Shown: positions 33,394 through 47,335, counted from the first letter of the stretch. The stretch is DNA of 64,000 nt from Actinostola sp. cb2023 (GCA_033675265.1 JAUJYZ010001058.1:124001-188000); one strand, 5' to 3'. The notes: generated by a model not told the origin, from the letters alone. Translations and numbers: made by a program.

Positions 33394-34751
33394 TAATGAT
33401 TACCCGCTAAAGCATGGCAGTGTGTGCGTTTACACATTCATCCAAACAAATCTCCCCTGATTCTACATGAAGATAAACTTTTTTTTTTCAATTTGGACGT
33501 TGAAATGACTACAGAGCGAGTGATAGTTGAATGAGCGGAAAAGGTCAGAAACAAAAACAACAACAAATAAAATGTACAAATGAAATGGGGCCAGGCAACA
33601 AGACCAACCTGTTTGCCTGCAGCGTAGCCTAAAGTACGAAAGTCCAAAGTGATCAGAGATCAAGCGTATCGATAAGGGAATTTGCAAGATCCTTTATTGA
33701 ATTGTTCATCCTGAGGAAGCTCTCGCTGGGTATAAAAACAAACCCCTCGGAGCATGATTAATATTGGTGCACGTAATCATGCCACTAGGCCGACTCGTCA
33801 TCAACCATCAAGTGGATTTTCCATAACAAAAAGAACAGCCCGAGGACAATCAATTAGCCTTTAATCGACTAAGACAATAATCTCAATATTGAACCTTCGT
33901 TGACATCATTTTTTTTAGCGAAAAACGTTTGAACACAATTCCTAGACTGTTTCGACATAATCCCTGAATGCTGTTTGAAATATAATCGTTTAGTTCGTGT
34001 TTAGTCTTTAGAGATGAATGATGTGATAATTACTACAATTAGTATGTTATTGTAGACCATGTACTTTACTGGGTCAATGCATGTCATCAATGAAATTCCG
34101 CTCGTGCACAACTTTTTTCATAATATTTTCCGGCAAAATAATTGTAAACGACTTTGTTGTATCGACGTCTTTTTTCTGTTTGTGTGATTTTGAACTCAAA
34201 TATTTAATGACATTTTTCGTCAAAAATGCATGAAGATCGGAGCTTGAAGCAACTGATAGTCATACTGAAATATTTAGCCAACTGATTGAAGACCAATTGA
34301 TTTGCCCCGGGCGTCTCAAACACCAAAAATGTAATATATTCCTTCTGATCAACTCTTTGACATAAAAAGGAAACTGCATCATAACACACAAAGATTGTAT
34401 TCCAGACTAGAGTCAACTTTTGGTGGGCAGTTGGCGGTGATTTTGTTTTCTTTGACATGTCACTTAGAAAATCAAGTCTAGTTTTCGACAAGAATTGTCA
34501 TTTGTGTAAATACCCGATATGACATAAACACAAAGTAACCCAGAGTAAAGTAAATATATAACATTTCTTTAAGCTCTTACCGGATTGTGCCTTTGCTGAG
34601 TATGTCAAGCTGTCAGTAGGTTCGATCCATTGAAGATAATTTCTGTTCAACCGATCATTCACACGCTAATCCTTTAGAGTAACAAATAGTCAACAATAAG
34701 CAACAATTTCACGCTTTAAACAAGCGTTGTTATGGGGTGGAAAGTCAATTT
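33394..34751. other. No gene recognised
   Basis: AT-rich DNA with no conserved exon, RNA gene or clear repeat. Confidence 0.4.
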
Positions 34752-36209
34752 TGCGAAAAGGCAATGACGTTTTTACGACTGATATTGCAACTAACTCGCT
34801 TCTCGCTTCCAAATTGTGTTTTTGACATGTTGACCCTTGCGTGGCTTTTCAAATTTGTTGTCACGTGATATTTGACCAATCACAGGGCACATTGGGAGTT
34901 CGTGTTTGAAATCACTCATTACAACCTTTTAAAGTGGATCAATTTGTGTTCAATTCTTGAGAAAAACGACAGAAAATTGACTCTTTCACAATTAGCTTGC
35001 TTTCTGGAGTGAACCATAAACATATGAAAATGTGTGTTTCACTACGAGTCCTTCAAAACAAACATAATTCCCTTGACCAAGTACAGGGTTCACAGGAATT
35101 AGGTTGGGTTTCGCCAATCGACAAAAAACCTTTGTTTGTACATAGATTATTAGAAGTTTTTACTGTATTCAGACAGTAGCTGTTTTACCAATAGTAACAT
35201 AAATCATACTAGAACTTTCTGATATAAGCTATAGAGTTAAGCAAACATAACTCGGGAAAGAGGAGACAAGTCAGTCGTCGCTTCCGCGAGAATCCATGCC
35301 TTACTTCATTTGATTATCAGCGAACCGTGGAGGTTGTTCGTGAACTACCTTATCGTATCGGCAAACCCGCTCACTAATGGATGCATTTTTTTCGCAAATC
35401 AGTGATTACTTAGATAGCCGCCCTGACAATAAAATAAAGTCTACATTTTAATACTGATCAAATGCTGCAACTGCGAGTCATTGGCAGACATTGAAGTCGC
35501 ACCCTCTGAAGAATTTCTATTCACCATAAAACCGAGGAGGCATTTTTTAGACCTTAAGTGCATTTGGGCAGTTTGACAGTTGTCACTACTTGGCTTACCT
35601 CGATGTCTGTATGTCAGGTCGTACATTCGTTACAAGCGAGTTTAGCAACTAAAATACGGTAGAACTTAATTTAGTGATATGATGGGCTTGCGGTGTGTTT
35701 ATATCGACCTTGCTGGGGGTTGATGGCTGCAGTCACAGCGTTCACTGAGTGGTGAGTTAAGGGTATGGTGATTTGATTCAACTTTATATTTTCGGTTGAT
35801 AACCATGTTGTACGTAGTTCAACTATTCCCGTGTCTTTGTACTGTTATGATTGCTAAGTAGATACCGTTTTATGACACTGTCAAAAGCGGAACAGGAAAA
35901 TTCACGATACGCGGTCTGTGGGTGCGGTTCAGTTAGAGGGATTTGAACTCTATCCAATGAAGATCAATGTGTATCAAGGGATACATGCCGTGGGGTGTCA
36001 TAGCATATAGATTAAAACATAATTAGTAGTAAAAGATATGCATGATGTGCATGTACGCTGGGGGCCCGTCATTACGTCCTGCATACGCGTTGTTCTAATC
36101 ATAAATTTACTGCTAATGAACACTTTCTTCCCACTCCAGATTGCAGGGGGCTTTGAGAGCATCCAATCCCACATAGGTTCCGAAAACAGCTGTCCTTTCA
36201 AGTCGTTTT
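34752..36209. repeat. 1.46-kb tandem duplication, copy 1
   Basis: It begins TTGCGAAAAGGCAATGACG and matches copy 2 almost base for base with an offset of 1458-1460. It contains a CCAAT motif next to CACGTG (34861-34880). A minus-strand frame in its right end reads LFSEPMWDWMLSKPPAIWSG and might be a fragment of a real exon, but it was not recognised. Confidence 0.92.
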
Positions 36210-37667
36210 TGCGAAAAGGCAATGACGTTTTTACGACTGATATTGCAACTAACTCGCTTCTCGCTTCCAAATTGTGTTTTTGACATGTTGACCCTTGCGT
36301 GGCTTTTCAAATTTGTTGTCACGTGATATTTGACCAATCACAGGGCACATTGGGAGTTCGTGTTTGAAATCACTCATTACAACCTTTTAAAGTGGATCAA
36401 TTTGTGTTCAATTCTTGAGAAAAACGACAGAAAATTGACTCTTTCACAATTAGCTTGCTTTCTGGAGTGAACCATAAACATATGAAAATGTGTGTTTCAC
36501 TACGAGTCCTTCAAAACAAACATAATTCCCTTGACCAAGTACAGGGTTCACAGGAATTAGGTTGGGTTTCGCCAATCGACAAAAAACCTTTGTTTGTACA
36601 TAGATTATTAGAAGTTTTTACTGTATTCAGACAGTAGCTGTTTTACCAATAGTAACATAAATCATACTAGAACTTTCTGATATAAGCTATAGAGTTAAGC
36701 AAACATAACTCGGGAAAGAGGAGACAAGTCAGTCGTCGCTTCCGCGAGAATCCATGCCTTACTTCATTTGATTATCAGCGAACCGTGGAGGTTGTTCGTG
36801 AAACTACCTTATCGTATCGGCAAACCCGCTCACTAATGGATGCATTTTTTTCGCAAATCAGTGATTACTTAGATAGCCGCCCTGACAATAAAATAAAGTC
36901 TACATTTTAATACTGATCAAATGCTGCAACTGCGAGTCATTGGCAGACATTGAAGTCGCACCCTCTGAAGAATTTCTATTCACCATAAAACCGAGGAGGC
37001 ATTTTTTAGACCTTAAGTGCATTTGGGCAGTTTGACAGTTGTCACTACTTGGCTTACCTCGATGTCTGTATGTCAGGTCGTACATTCGTTACAAGCGAGT
37101 TTAGCAACTAAAATACGGTAGAACTTAATTTAGTGATATGATGGGCTTGCGGTGTGTTTATATCGACCTTGCTGGGGGTTGATGGCTGCAGTCACAGCGT
37201 TCACTGAGTGGTGAGTTAAGGGTATGGTGATTTGATTCAACTTTATATTTTCGGTTGATAACCATCGTTGTACGTAGTTCAACTATTCCCGTGTCTTTGT
37301 ACTGTTATGATTGCTAAGTAGATACCGTTTTATGACACTGTCAAAAGCGGAACAGGAAAATTCACGATACGCGGTCTGTGGGTGCGGTTCAGTTAGAGGG
37401 ATTTGAACTCTATCCAATGAAGATCAATGTGTATCAAGGGATACATGCCGTGGGGTGTCATAGCATATAGATTAAAACATAATTAGTAGTAAAAGATATG
37501 CATGATGTGCATGTACGCTGGGGGCCCGTCATTACGTCCTGCATACGCGTTGTTCTAATCATAAATTTACTGCTAATGAACACTTTCTTCCCACTCCAGA
37601 TTGCAGGGGGCTTTGAGAGCATCCAATCCCACATAGGTTCCGAAAACAGCTTTCCTTTCAATTCGTT
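36210..37667. repeat. 1.46-kb tandem duplication, copy 2
   Basis: The second copy has two single-base insertions relative to copy 1 (near 36801 and 37265) and a few substitutions in the last 20 bases before homology ends at about 37667. Confidence 0.92.
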
Positions 37668-38780
37668 CCCTTCTCCACCCCCAGTCGGTAGGATGTGTAG
37701 AGATAGCGGGGGCGGCCTTTTAGTTCTCGTCATCCAGCCGCGCAAGCTGTGAAAACGTCTAATTAATTTAGTGTTGTATCATCCTCTTTTCCACTCTGGT
37801 TTGTAGGGGGAGGGGAGGGGAGGGGAGGGGCATTGATTACATTACTTCCCATTTTTCAAAGGGCCTCAGTGGTCGTGAGTCAGTGAAATCATAGAAATAG
37901 CCAATTGCAATCAACTGTACTCTCTCATTCACCATATAAGGATGCGTTGACCATATAAAGTCAAAAGCAGGGTTATGAGCATCGTCCGAAGAACCAATCA
38001 CAACGCTCAAATAACCGAGCTTGAGTATTGAATAATTGAGTGTTGTTAATAAATGAAAGATGATAGAATAGTCGCTTCATTGCTGGCTGAGCTGCCCGGC
38101 CTTACCACATTACGAGCTAGAACGGTAACAAGGTTAGCAAACGATATTGAGATGAAACCATATGAAATCTAGCCATCGTATCGAGCGATTAAGCGAGGAT
38201 TAAACATTTAGAGAAGTTCAAGCACGTTTATTAGTGTTACATTGCTGCATGACAGACATAGTAATTAGGAAACTAATCACTTAGCCTAAATAAGCCCCTA
38301 CGCGAGTAACCTGGAAATAATGTGCCATTGGACTCGATCAAACTTGGTGACAATGAGAGACTCACGCGAACGTCTCTCTAAAGCAATGCCACCCCTAGCT
38401 CCTCCCATGTCTCTCTGGATGTTAAGCGGTACGATTCAGATCGGAAGTGAGACGAAATGGAGATGCATGGTACCAAAGTTAGACAAATACAGGATTTAAT
38501 TCTATGAAGAGCAAGTAATAAATCGGTGACAAAAAGAGAATTGTGTTTCACAGTGTTGGAGTTTTGTTTGTGGCTTAGCGAATAATAGTGAATGAAGAAG
38601 TAAACGGAAAGAATGGAAATTTAATGAATCAATTTGTTGACCAATGCAAAAAGAGAGAGGCAACTCGCCGATCATTTCATATTATCAAAGACATTAATAA
38701 TTAATGAACAATTTGTCTAACAAGATTTATGCATGGATCTTTATAGCCCGACAAAAATAATAAAGCATTAGATCAATATA
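37668..38780. other. No gene recognised
   Basis: Starts with a GC-richer patch and a GGGGAGGGGAGG run at about 37807-37830, then AT-rich DNA. No exon is supported. Confidence 0.4.
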
Positions 38781-38783
38781 TCA

Positions 38784-38838
38784 CTGATGTTATATTAACC
38801 AGTTATTTATCAGTGATATTAACCAGTTCCTTATGTAA
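38784..38838. repeat. Outlying partial unit of the 79-bp satellite
   Basis: Reads TATTAACCAGTTATTTATCA then GTGATATTAACCAGTTCCTT and ATG, exactly a partial unit of the array that resumes at about 39288. Confidence 0.85.
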
Positions 38839-39287
38839 TAGATACAATATGAGAGGCCGAACTGTATGGTATTTACAATGGCGAGCCGAAGGCGAGCCAT
38901 TGTAAATACCATACAGTTCGGACGCGAATATTGGAGGTTTCTTGGTGTTGCAGAACACCAGATGACGTTAGACAATGAACACAAAGAACGAGAAGAATGA
39001 ACTTGAACCAAAACAATACCCTGCATACAAAGAAACCTAACGGCAAGAATACAATGCAGACTGTAGCACCAAGAAACACCCCAAATATTGCATCTGACTT
39101 ATCAAATCCAACGATGTATAAGTGGATATTTTACTATAATTTGGATGATAGGAAACAGTTTGGCCGAGAAAATCCAAGTTAAAGTTGAATGCAAATGAGA
39201 ACGATTCTGTATCCGATTTACAGATATCTGCTACGCTTATGATTTCTATTGTATTTCCCTCCGGGTTAATTATTCATGGTTCGATAA
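38839..39287. other. Non-satellite block inside the 79-bp satellite
   Basis: About 450 bp lie between CCTTATG and ACTGATATAG, two sequences that are adjacent in intact units. At 38857-38921 is a hairpin whose 26-bp arms contain CGAACTGTATGGTATTTACA. On the minus strand, about 38880-39090, an open frame reads VGFDKSDAIFGVFLGATVCI and then VFLPLGFFVCRVLF. This hydrophobic stretch could be a membrane-protein exon. A weak likeness to the N-terminus of AUP1-type acyltransferase-like proteins was noticed but is not convincing. Confidence 0.5.
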
Positions 39288-41285
39288 GACTGATATAGAG
39301 ACCTAATGTTTTATTAACCAGTTATTTATCAGTGATATTAACCAGTTCCTTATGACTGATATAGACCAAGAGACCATAGACCTAATGTTTTATTAACCAG
39401 TTATTTATCAGTGATATTAACCAGTTCCTTATGACTGATATAGACCAAGAGACCATAGACCTAATGTTTTATTAACCAGTTATTTATCAGTGATATTAAC
39501 CAGTTCCTTATGACTGATATAGACCAAGAGACCATAGACCTAATGTTTTATTAACCAGTTATTTATTATCAGTGATATTAACCAGTTCCTTATGACTGAT
39601 ATAGACCAAGAGAGATCGCCATAGACCTAATGCTTTTTATTAACCAGTTATTTTTATCAGTGATATTAACCAGTTCCTTATGACTGATATAGACCAAGAG
39701 ACCATAGACCTAATGTTTTATTAACCAGTTATATTATCATCATGTGATATTAACCAGTTCCTTATGACTGATATAGAGACCAAGAGACCATAGACCTAAT
39801 GTTTTATTAACCAGTTATTTATCAGTGATATTAACCAGTTCCTTATGACTGATATAGACCAAGAGACCATAGACCTAATGTTTTATTAACCAGTTATTTA
39901 TCAGTGATATTAACCAGTTCCTTATGACTGATATAGACCAAGAGACCATAGACCTAATGTTTTATTAACCAGTATATTTATCAGTGATATTAACCAGTTC
40001 CTTATGACTGATATAGACCAAGAGACCATAGACCTAATGTTTTATTACCAGTTTATTTATCAGTGATATTAACCAGTTCCTCCTTATGACTGATATAGAC
40101 CAAGAGACCATAGACCTAATGTTTTATTAACCAGTTTATTTATCAGTGATATTAACCAGTTCCTTATGACTGATATAGACCAAGAGACCATAGACCTAAT
40201 GTTTTATTAACCAGTTATATTTATCAGTGATATTAACCAGTTCTTTATGACTGATATAGACCAAGAGACCATAGACCTAATGTTTTATTAACCAGTTATA
40301 TTTATCAGTGATATTAACCAGTGTTTTATGATGACTGATATAGACCTAATGTTTTATTAACCAGTTATTTATCAGTGATATTAACCAGTTCCTTATGACT
40401 GATATAGACCAAGAGACCATAGACCAGTTATGTTTTATTAACCAGTTATATTTATCAGTGATATTAACCAGTTTAGACCTTATGACTGACTGATATAGAC
40501 CAAGAGACCATAGACCTAATGTTTTATTAACCAGTTATTTATCAGTGATATTAACCAGTTCCTTATGACTGATATAGACCAAGAGACCATAGACCTAATG
40601 TTTTATTAACCAGTTATATTTATCAGTGATATTAACCAGTTCCTTATGACTGATATAGACCTAATGTTTTATTAACCAGTTATTTATCAGTGATATTAAC
40701 CAGTTCCTTATGACTGATATAGACCAAGAGACCATAGACCTAATGTTTTATTAACCAGTTATATTTATCAGTGATATTAACCAGTTCTTTATGACTGATA
40801 TAGACCAAGAGACCATAGACCTAATGTTTTATTAACCAGTTATATTTATCAGTGATATTAACCAGTTCCTTATGACTGATATAGACCTAATGTTTTATTA
40901 ACCAGTTATTTATCAGTGATATTAACCAGTTCCTTATGACTGATATAGACCAAGAGACCATAGACCTAATGTTTTATTAACCAGTTATATTTATCAGTGA
41001 TATTAACCAGTTCCTTATGACTGATATAGACCAAGAGACCATAGACCTAATGTTTTATTAACCAGTTATATTTATCAGTGATATTAACCAGTTCCTTATG
41101 ACTGATATAGACCTAATGTTTTATTAACCAGTTATATTTATCAGTGATATTAACCAGTTCCTTATGACTGATATAGACCTAATGTTTTATTATTAACCAG
41201 TTATTTATCAGTGATATTAACCAGTTCCTTATGACTGATATAGACCTAATGTTTTATTAACCAATTCCTTATGACTGATAAAGAC
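39288..41285. repeat. 79-bp satellite, about 25 copies
   Basis: The unit contains AATGTTTTATTAACCAGTTA, TTTATCAGTGATATTAACCA and GTTCCTTATGACTGATATAG, with an optional ACCAAGAGACCATAGACCT segment. Both long and short (about 55-bp) forms occur. Confidence 0.93.
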
Positions 41286-44200
41286 TGATTGCCTGTAATA
41301 CAGGTCATGCAAAGGCCTCCATTAATATCGGATCATTCCCGCGGTGCACCTTTGCATAGCACCGACGGAAAGTTTCGGTCATTCTTAGTGCGGCTTCCTA
41401 CTTACGAATACAAGACTTCTCTCGAATGTGGGATGCGTCGAGGTGTATACTGCGCATGACAGTAATTTTTAAAATTATACACGCTGACTAATATAAGCCA
41501 ACAGGAATTAACACGCTTCCTGGACGTGCGGAAGATATCAAGGCTGAAAGAAGCAAAAAAAAAGACTTTTTCTGCGAAGAAAATAAAAACTCATCCTTTA
41601 GCTTTTAATTAGAAAAATGTTGCTAATTTTCATTCCTTCAGAGCGTGAAAATGTGAATTTCTGATGGGATTAATACAAGGCAATTAGCATATGTTTTTTT
41701 AGCTAAACTTAATAATTATTCGGAGTTAAACTAAAAAAGCGAAAAAAGTTTTTGAAGTGCTCTGGAACTGACTTGGAAAATGTTCAAAAACTTTTTTCAA
41801 AATTTTTTTTCAAAATTTTTTTTTTTCGCCATTTAAAAATGGCGTCTTCACTGACTGAAAGCGACCTTTTACTTGTTCAAAATGATTGAAGATCGTATGA
41901 AAGCCAACACTGAACATACACTTTCCGTGAGAAAAAACAACAGATGACAACCAAACATCGCCGAGTTTGTTTAACCAACTATCGAGGATATTGGATGAAA
42001 CACTCTTTCGAGTGTTTGATTTATTACTTGATGAACATTTCCATTTCCCACAAAAGCCAGTCAATTGGTTCTAAAAGCATGACACACTGACGCCAGGACA
42101 TTCAAAGGACTTTCGGCACACTTGGCCCGCATAGCACATCCTCACTGAACCGAACTAAACCAAGTTTATAATAATAATAATAATAATAATAATCAATTTA
42201 TATAGCGCTATTTCTAATTTATCCAATAGCGCTTTACAATAAAAATAATAAAAATAAAATTTACTCGGTATTTTTGCACCACAACTCCTAGAAATCAAAC
42301 GTCCTTGGAATTCCACTCACTGTTGGTTTTCCTCTAGCTATTCAGTGCAGCAATTAAACTCTGGGTACTCGCCGCTATTTTGTCTAAACATTCTCCCGAC
42401 AAACTGAAATGCTGTCAATGGATGAGTGGACTTAATTTCCGCTTGTTTCCCATTTCAAGCCTTGTGGGATTTCCAGTCTTTGTTCAAAGTATTGCTATGT
42501 CTTTAGATACATTTGTTCGTAAACAATCGAGGGAATGGTCAGCCGGGTGGTCTGAAAACGGGAAAACTTTGACACAAGGTATATTCGTCCCAGAATGGTT
42601 TTCCGGCCGCTATTCATCAAAACTGCCAAAGTTACAGGAGTAATTGGGTGTGATCAGTGTGATCATTATCAGCGTCTCTGATAGAATTTTGGTTATTTTG
42701 TCACTACTGTACACGCTAATGTTCCGTAAAGATGAAAAGCTGCGGGATTTCTATTGACTTGGTTTGTTAGTGTTGTTGATCGTTATATTAATTTAGCATT
42801 CAGCATTGCTCTGACCAGACGCTTGTAAAACTCGCAGTAACAATATCAGTACAAAGAACAACAAAATATACTGAAAATAATAGAATACAATTTAATGATA
42901 CACTCTTTTGTCAATTTACAAATAACACGCCGTATCAAGCAAAAAGTCACTCGAGAAGACAAAACAAGAGGAACTGAGCAGTCGACGTGTTTTCGTAAAA
43001 ACGGTCAATTGTCGACCTGCGAGCTATACTTGGTTTCACCTGTACACGTTTTCATTAGTCTAAAATGCAAATTCCCTGTACGGGCAATCTTTAAACACTG
43101 GCATATTGACCAAGCTAGGCAAACAGACATATCTTAGGTGACTTTTAGTATACAGTCATAATATCGGGCTACACAAAATGATCGATAGTATCTCGGTCGA
43201 TTTCCTGGCGAACAGTTGATGATTAATCAGATACTCTAGTGACTGCAATCAGAGTGTGCAAACGCGCGCATGACGATAAACTTCCAGTTGGAGTTGTAAT
43301 GAAAGTGGTCAGATTATTCGAAATTTTAAAGCTGAGTATTTCCTAGAGAGACACTTGTCAAAACTTGCTAACTCTGTGGATGACTAATTTAGTGCCACCT
43401 ATTTTGCGTGGTTCAAAGTTTTCTAAAATTGCATTACATTTCGCTACATGTCATAGCCAGTATTGTTCATGAAAAAAGGGAAATTAAACAATATTTGACT
43501 GTGTGAGAATTAACAGTCGCAGTTGGATTCTTTATTTTCGCGGTTTTTATTTTACATTAGTGAAAATTAGGAGAGATTTTAGTGATTGTTTTTAAAATAT
43601 TCGCAAACTTGAGGAAATTACATCAAGACAACTAGTATTAATTCTTCGACATGTTCTAGTATGAGTTTAGTAGTATAAACGTAACATATTTAAGACTAAT
43701 TTTATGTTAACAACTTCGTAGCGAAAAACGTTTTCAACAGTTAGAGCTTTTTGAAAAAATTATCGCTTTGTTCTGTGAAACAATGAAGTTGTTTTCAAGA
43801 CATACAGAATACGAAAATCGCTCTTATTAAATGTGTCTAAGCATGCAGTCACACGAAACTAGATCAACGAATTCCTCACACTCAGCATCTTATCCAGAGA
43901 AATCAGTTTTAGTTCCAACGAAAAGATTGCTAATGAGAATTGAAACACTGAAACTGAGTAGCAAACTGGGAAACACAACTGTGAATTACCTTTCTGACTT
44001 CCGGGCGAACAAACCAATTTGAGAATCCTTTAAGAATGACATGAAGAGAGAGGCCTGTAGCTTGCCGCCAAGATAATCAAACAAGACGGGACTTCGTTCA
44101 TCGATGGCTTAAAGCCTTCAATCGAAAGTTTCTTCTTTTCAGACAGATTTGAAGAGGACACTATCAAACCACCGAAGGACGTGTCGACTGTGCAATTTAC

Positions 44201-45586
44201 ATTAACAAACTGAGTCCACTGAGATTTGTACAATTCAGTCTGTCAATTGTTCGCAAACAAACCAACCTATCAAATGTAGCTCAGCCCCATCACCTGTTCT
44301 CTGATGCAGTTTAACTGTCTCGATCTCAGACGTACACGCCAAAGAGTGGATTGGCCTGTGTCTCCTTGACAACAGTGCTTAAAAAATCACTCCCTATATA
44401 CGTTAGAGTGGATAGCAACAGCAAGGCACCCGTTTTTTTTGTTCTTTTTTGTTCTAGTTCTTTTTAAAATAAAAAAATATTTCCGGACGATATTTTCTAT
44501 TTTAATCTCCTTTTCAATCGCCACGCTTTTGTTGATTTTAGCAAAAAGTTTTCTTCGATCTGAGACAGTGAGATGTTCTCTCATTTCTGCATTTGAAATA
44601 TTTCATTTGATTGCCGAAGTCGTTAATACATTAATCCTGCTAAAATACAACTGTGTAAAAAGTACATCTTAATGAAAAAAATAAATTGTATATCACTTTA
44701 AGTAATTTCCAAGCAGTCATCGTATTTAATACTCCCACGGTTCATTAGTACTTTAGTAATTGTTGGCCGTTCTTAATCATTTCATAGCTTTCAATAAATA
44801 AACAAAAAACACATAACTAACGCAGTTCGTCTTTCTTCTATTCCATCGAAAATAAGTTAAGCATGTAATCGACGTGTGATACTATCGCACGGCGGCGCGT
44901 TCACATCTTTCGAGTTGAATGACTGTTTTCGCCTTAACTACTAATCTTTCCCTGAATCCGTCATACATTGATCATCGCAAGTTTCTTCTGATCTTAACTA
45001 CGAAATATTTAGGAAGCTATCACACGGATGGCTCTACCTTCACCTGCACGGTCTATCATGGTATTACAATCTCTATACAGGAAACCGAGTTAGAGAATAG
45101 ACGGCATGCTGCAGTGAGAGATCGTAGCGGTTAAACAAGTTGATATTGTTGAGTCGTGTACTGTTTCTTGCAGTGAAGTGATCACAAGTGACATTGGGTA
45201 AAACTGACTCGCAACTAATCGACCACATTCTACGATGCTACGTGTTTTCATACCGATTATTTTTAAGTCAATTAAGACAAAAAATTAAGACATTTCTATT
45301 GAATTTCTCGATGCAATTCTTACATTTATATTTATCTAATGAGATCCAAAGCGTGAAAGCATCACTTATTTTCTTCTAATAAATCAGGAACATCAATATT
45401 GTAGATTAGTATCGCATTAAGTCGGGCTAAAAAAGAATTTTCAGCAATATTTCGTGAGTAAAGAGAAACAGTCGTATCAGTTTTTGTATGTTTTATGGCT
45501 TACATATATACCGAGGGCTTTTCAGAGTCAACGATTACAATAACTAATATACATGCTATACTAAACGAATATAGAAACTGCTAATA
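41286..45586. other. Long AT-rich region without a recognised gene
   Basis: No conserved domain or splice-bounded exon was found on either strand. An AAT run at 42168-42192 followed by CAATTTATATAGCGCTATTT looks like the 3' tail of a LINE or SINE. Short open frames (for example 42380-42643 and 43831-44022) have no recognisable similarity. Confidence 0.4.
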
Positions 45587-45819
45587 CAGCTATTTCAAAA
45601 AAGGTTGTCTTGCACATTGCGTATCAGTCGATGGTTGAAATGCGTCTTAGGTCATGCCGCCACCATATATAGTGATGGGCTTCGATGGAAAGTTATTTGG
45701 TTTGTCGACATGTTGAGCTCAGTGAGTAGAAAAATGATTCTCAGTATAATCATATGCAAAACACAATGTGCAATGCGCAATACGCACGAAGCACAGAACA
45801 ACGTTTTTTGAAATAGCTG
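45587..45819. mobile_element. MITE with CAGCTATTTCAAAAAAGGTT ends
   Basis: The left end pairs with AACGTTTTTTGAAATAGCTG on the right and TA flanks both sides. The first 25 bp resemble the ends of the element at 24980-25244. Confidence 0.82.
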
Positions 45820-45893
45820 TATATATGAAAATAATGGATTAGTAAAATTATTCTTATATCTCATTAGATATTATAAATGTATACAAATGTATA

Positions 45894-46149
45894 CAGCGAT
45901 TTGCAAAAATTCTGTAAAAATCAATTAATATATCAATATATCGGGTGCATTGTGGGTAATTTTCATCATAAAATGGATGAATAAGCCCTCTAAAGTTCCA
46001 TTTTTTCAATTGTTTGTTTCACATACATACTACAAAGGTTACTTGGGTTTAGATTCAGGTTTAATAATAGCTAAAATCAAAGAATTAGGATTATGCAAAT
46101 TACTATATATCGATATATTGGGATTTTACAGAATATTTGCAAATCGCTG
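45894..46149. mobile_element. MITE, relative of 17628-17920
   Basis: The left end CAGCGATTTGCAAAAATTCT pairs with AGAATATTTGCAAATCGCTG and TA flanks both sides. It shares ATATCAATATATCGGGTGCA with the 17.6-kb element. Confidence 0.83.
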
Positions 46150-47180
46150 TACTACAACCTATATATTATTATAATATAAACTACAGTGTTTCACAGGGAT
46201 TTCGGCCACTGAGAAATATCGTATCTAAACACACGTAAAAATACGATAATTTTACTTGTGTTAATATCGATCAAAAGTCAAAAATCGGTCAAGCACAAGT
46301 CAAAAGTTTATATAAATATATGCAACACTTTACACAATATACACTCGTTTGAAGAAACGTTGTGAGTATACAAAGTGCGAAACACCTTATTTTGGCTTCT
46401 AATATATCAGTGAAACATAAATTGTAGATTTGTAACGCATCTAACAAGGACAACACAATGATGACTATTTTGCGCTTAAAGTGCCTATCACCCTAATTTT
46501 TTTATTTTAAAAATCACTTCAATATGAAGTGAATATTGGGGTGGTTCAGTGTTATTGAGTTATAGAGGTTTTAATTTTGTGACGTATGAGGCATTTGCCA
46601 TAATTTACTAAGTGATTTTCAAGTAGCGCTTTGAACTGAAATAATTAAAAACGATATGGAAGCATGCAATGAAAACTAAGGAAAGTTTCTGCAGTTTTAA
46701 AATGTCAGTGATTTGCACTAGGGTGTTTTTGTATAATAAATTATGCTTCCTCATACGTCACTTTATTTGCATTTTGAGATTTCAAACCCTTATAACTCAC
46801 ATATCCAAAGCTCCAAATCACGAAGTATCAAATCCTGCGACTATTCACAGTGCATAGAATACATTTTCATGATAATAATAAAAAGGGAGATAGGCACTAC
46901 CACCCATAATGCACCCGATATGTTTGGCTGATATGTTGCATAGGGCATCTGAACGTTTTATTGAGACTTGCGCTAGAGAAATCAATAATGAATGAACATG
47001 TTATGACAGAGAAACCACAATTCATTATCCCGTACTCAGTGAAACCTTGTGTTTTGCACTAGCGACGCCAGTATAAGCGCAAACACAAGAAATTCAATGC
47101 ATTTATTTTATCTCTGCGCTTATGCTTGTATCGGGCCCGTATTCACAGTGACATAACGCCTCTTGTGCTTGCGTTGCAAG
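46150..47180. other. No gene recognised
   Basis: AT-rich DNA. An isolated ACCCATAATGCACCCGATAT at about 46901 is a stray piece of the 17.6/45.9-kb MITE family. Confidence 0.4.
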
Positions 47181-47303
47181 TGACTCAATTAACATTTAAA
47201 AGAAACAATTGAAAACACATTTTTATAAACAAGCATTTGTTCAATTTTTACGTTAGTTATTGATTGTAATAATTGAACCTTGAGAAATGGCGCTTTGAAA
47301 ATC

Positions 47304-47334
<31 letters not shown>

Positions 47335-47335
47335 A
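47181..47335 (+). pseudogene. LINE 3' end with ATT tail
   Basis: A frame reads KKQLKTHFYKQAFVQFLR and stops, the usual last residues of a CR1/L2-like polyprotein. GAAATGGCGCTTTGAAAATC and an ATT run (47310-47331) follow. Only the extreme 3' end is present. Confidence 0.55.

Noticed and set aside
35935..35965. tRNA-like T-arm string near GGATTTGAACTC
   Set aside because: No acceptor, D or anticodon stems could be folded around it. It is present in both duplication copies only.
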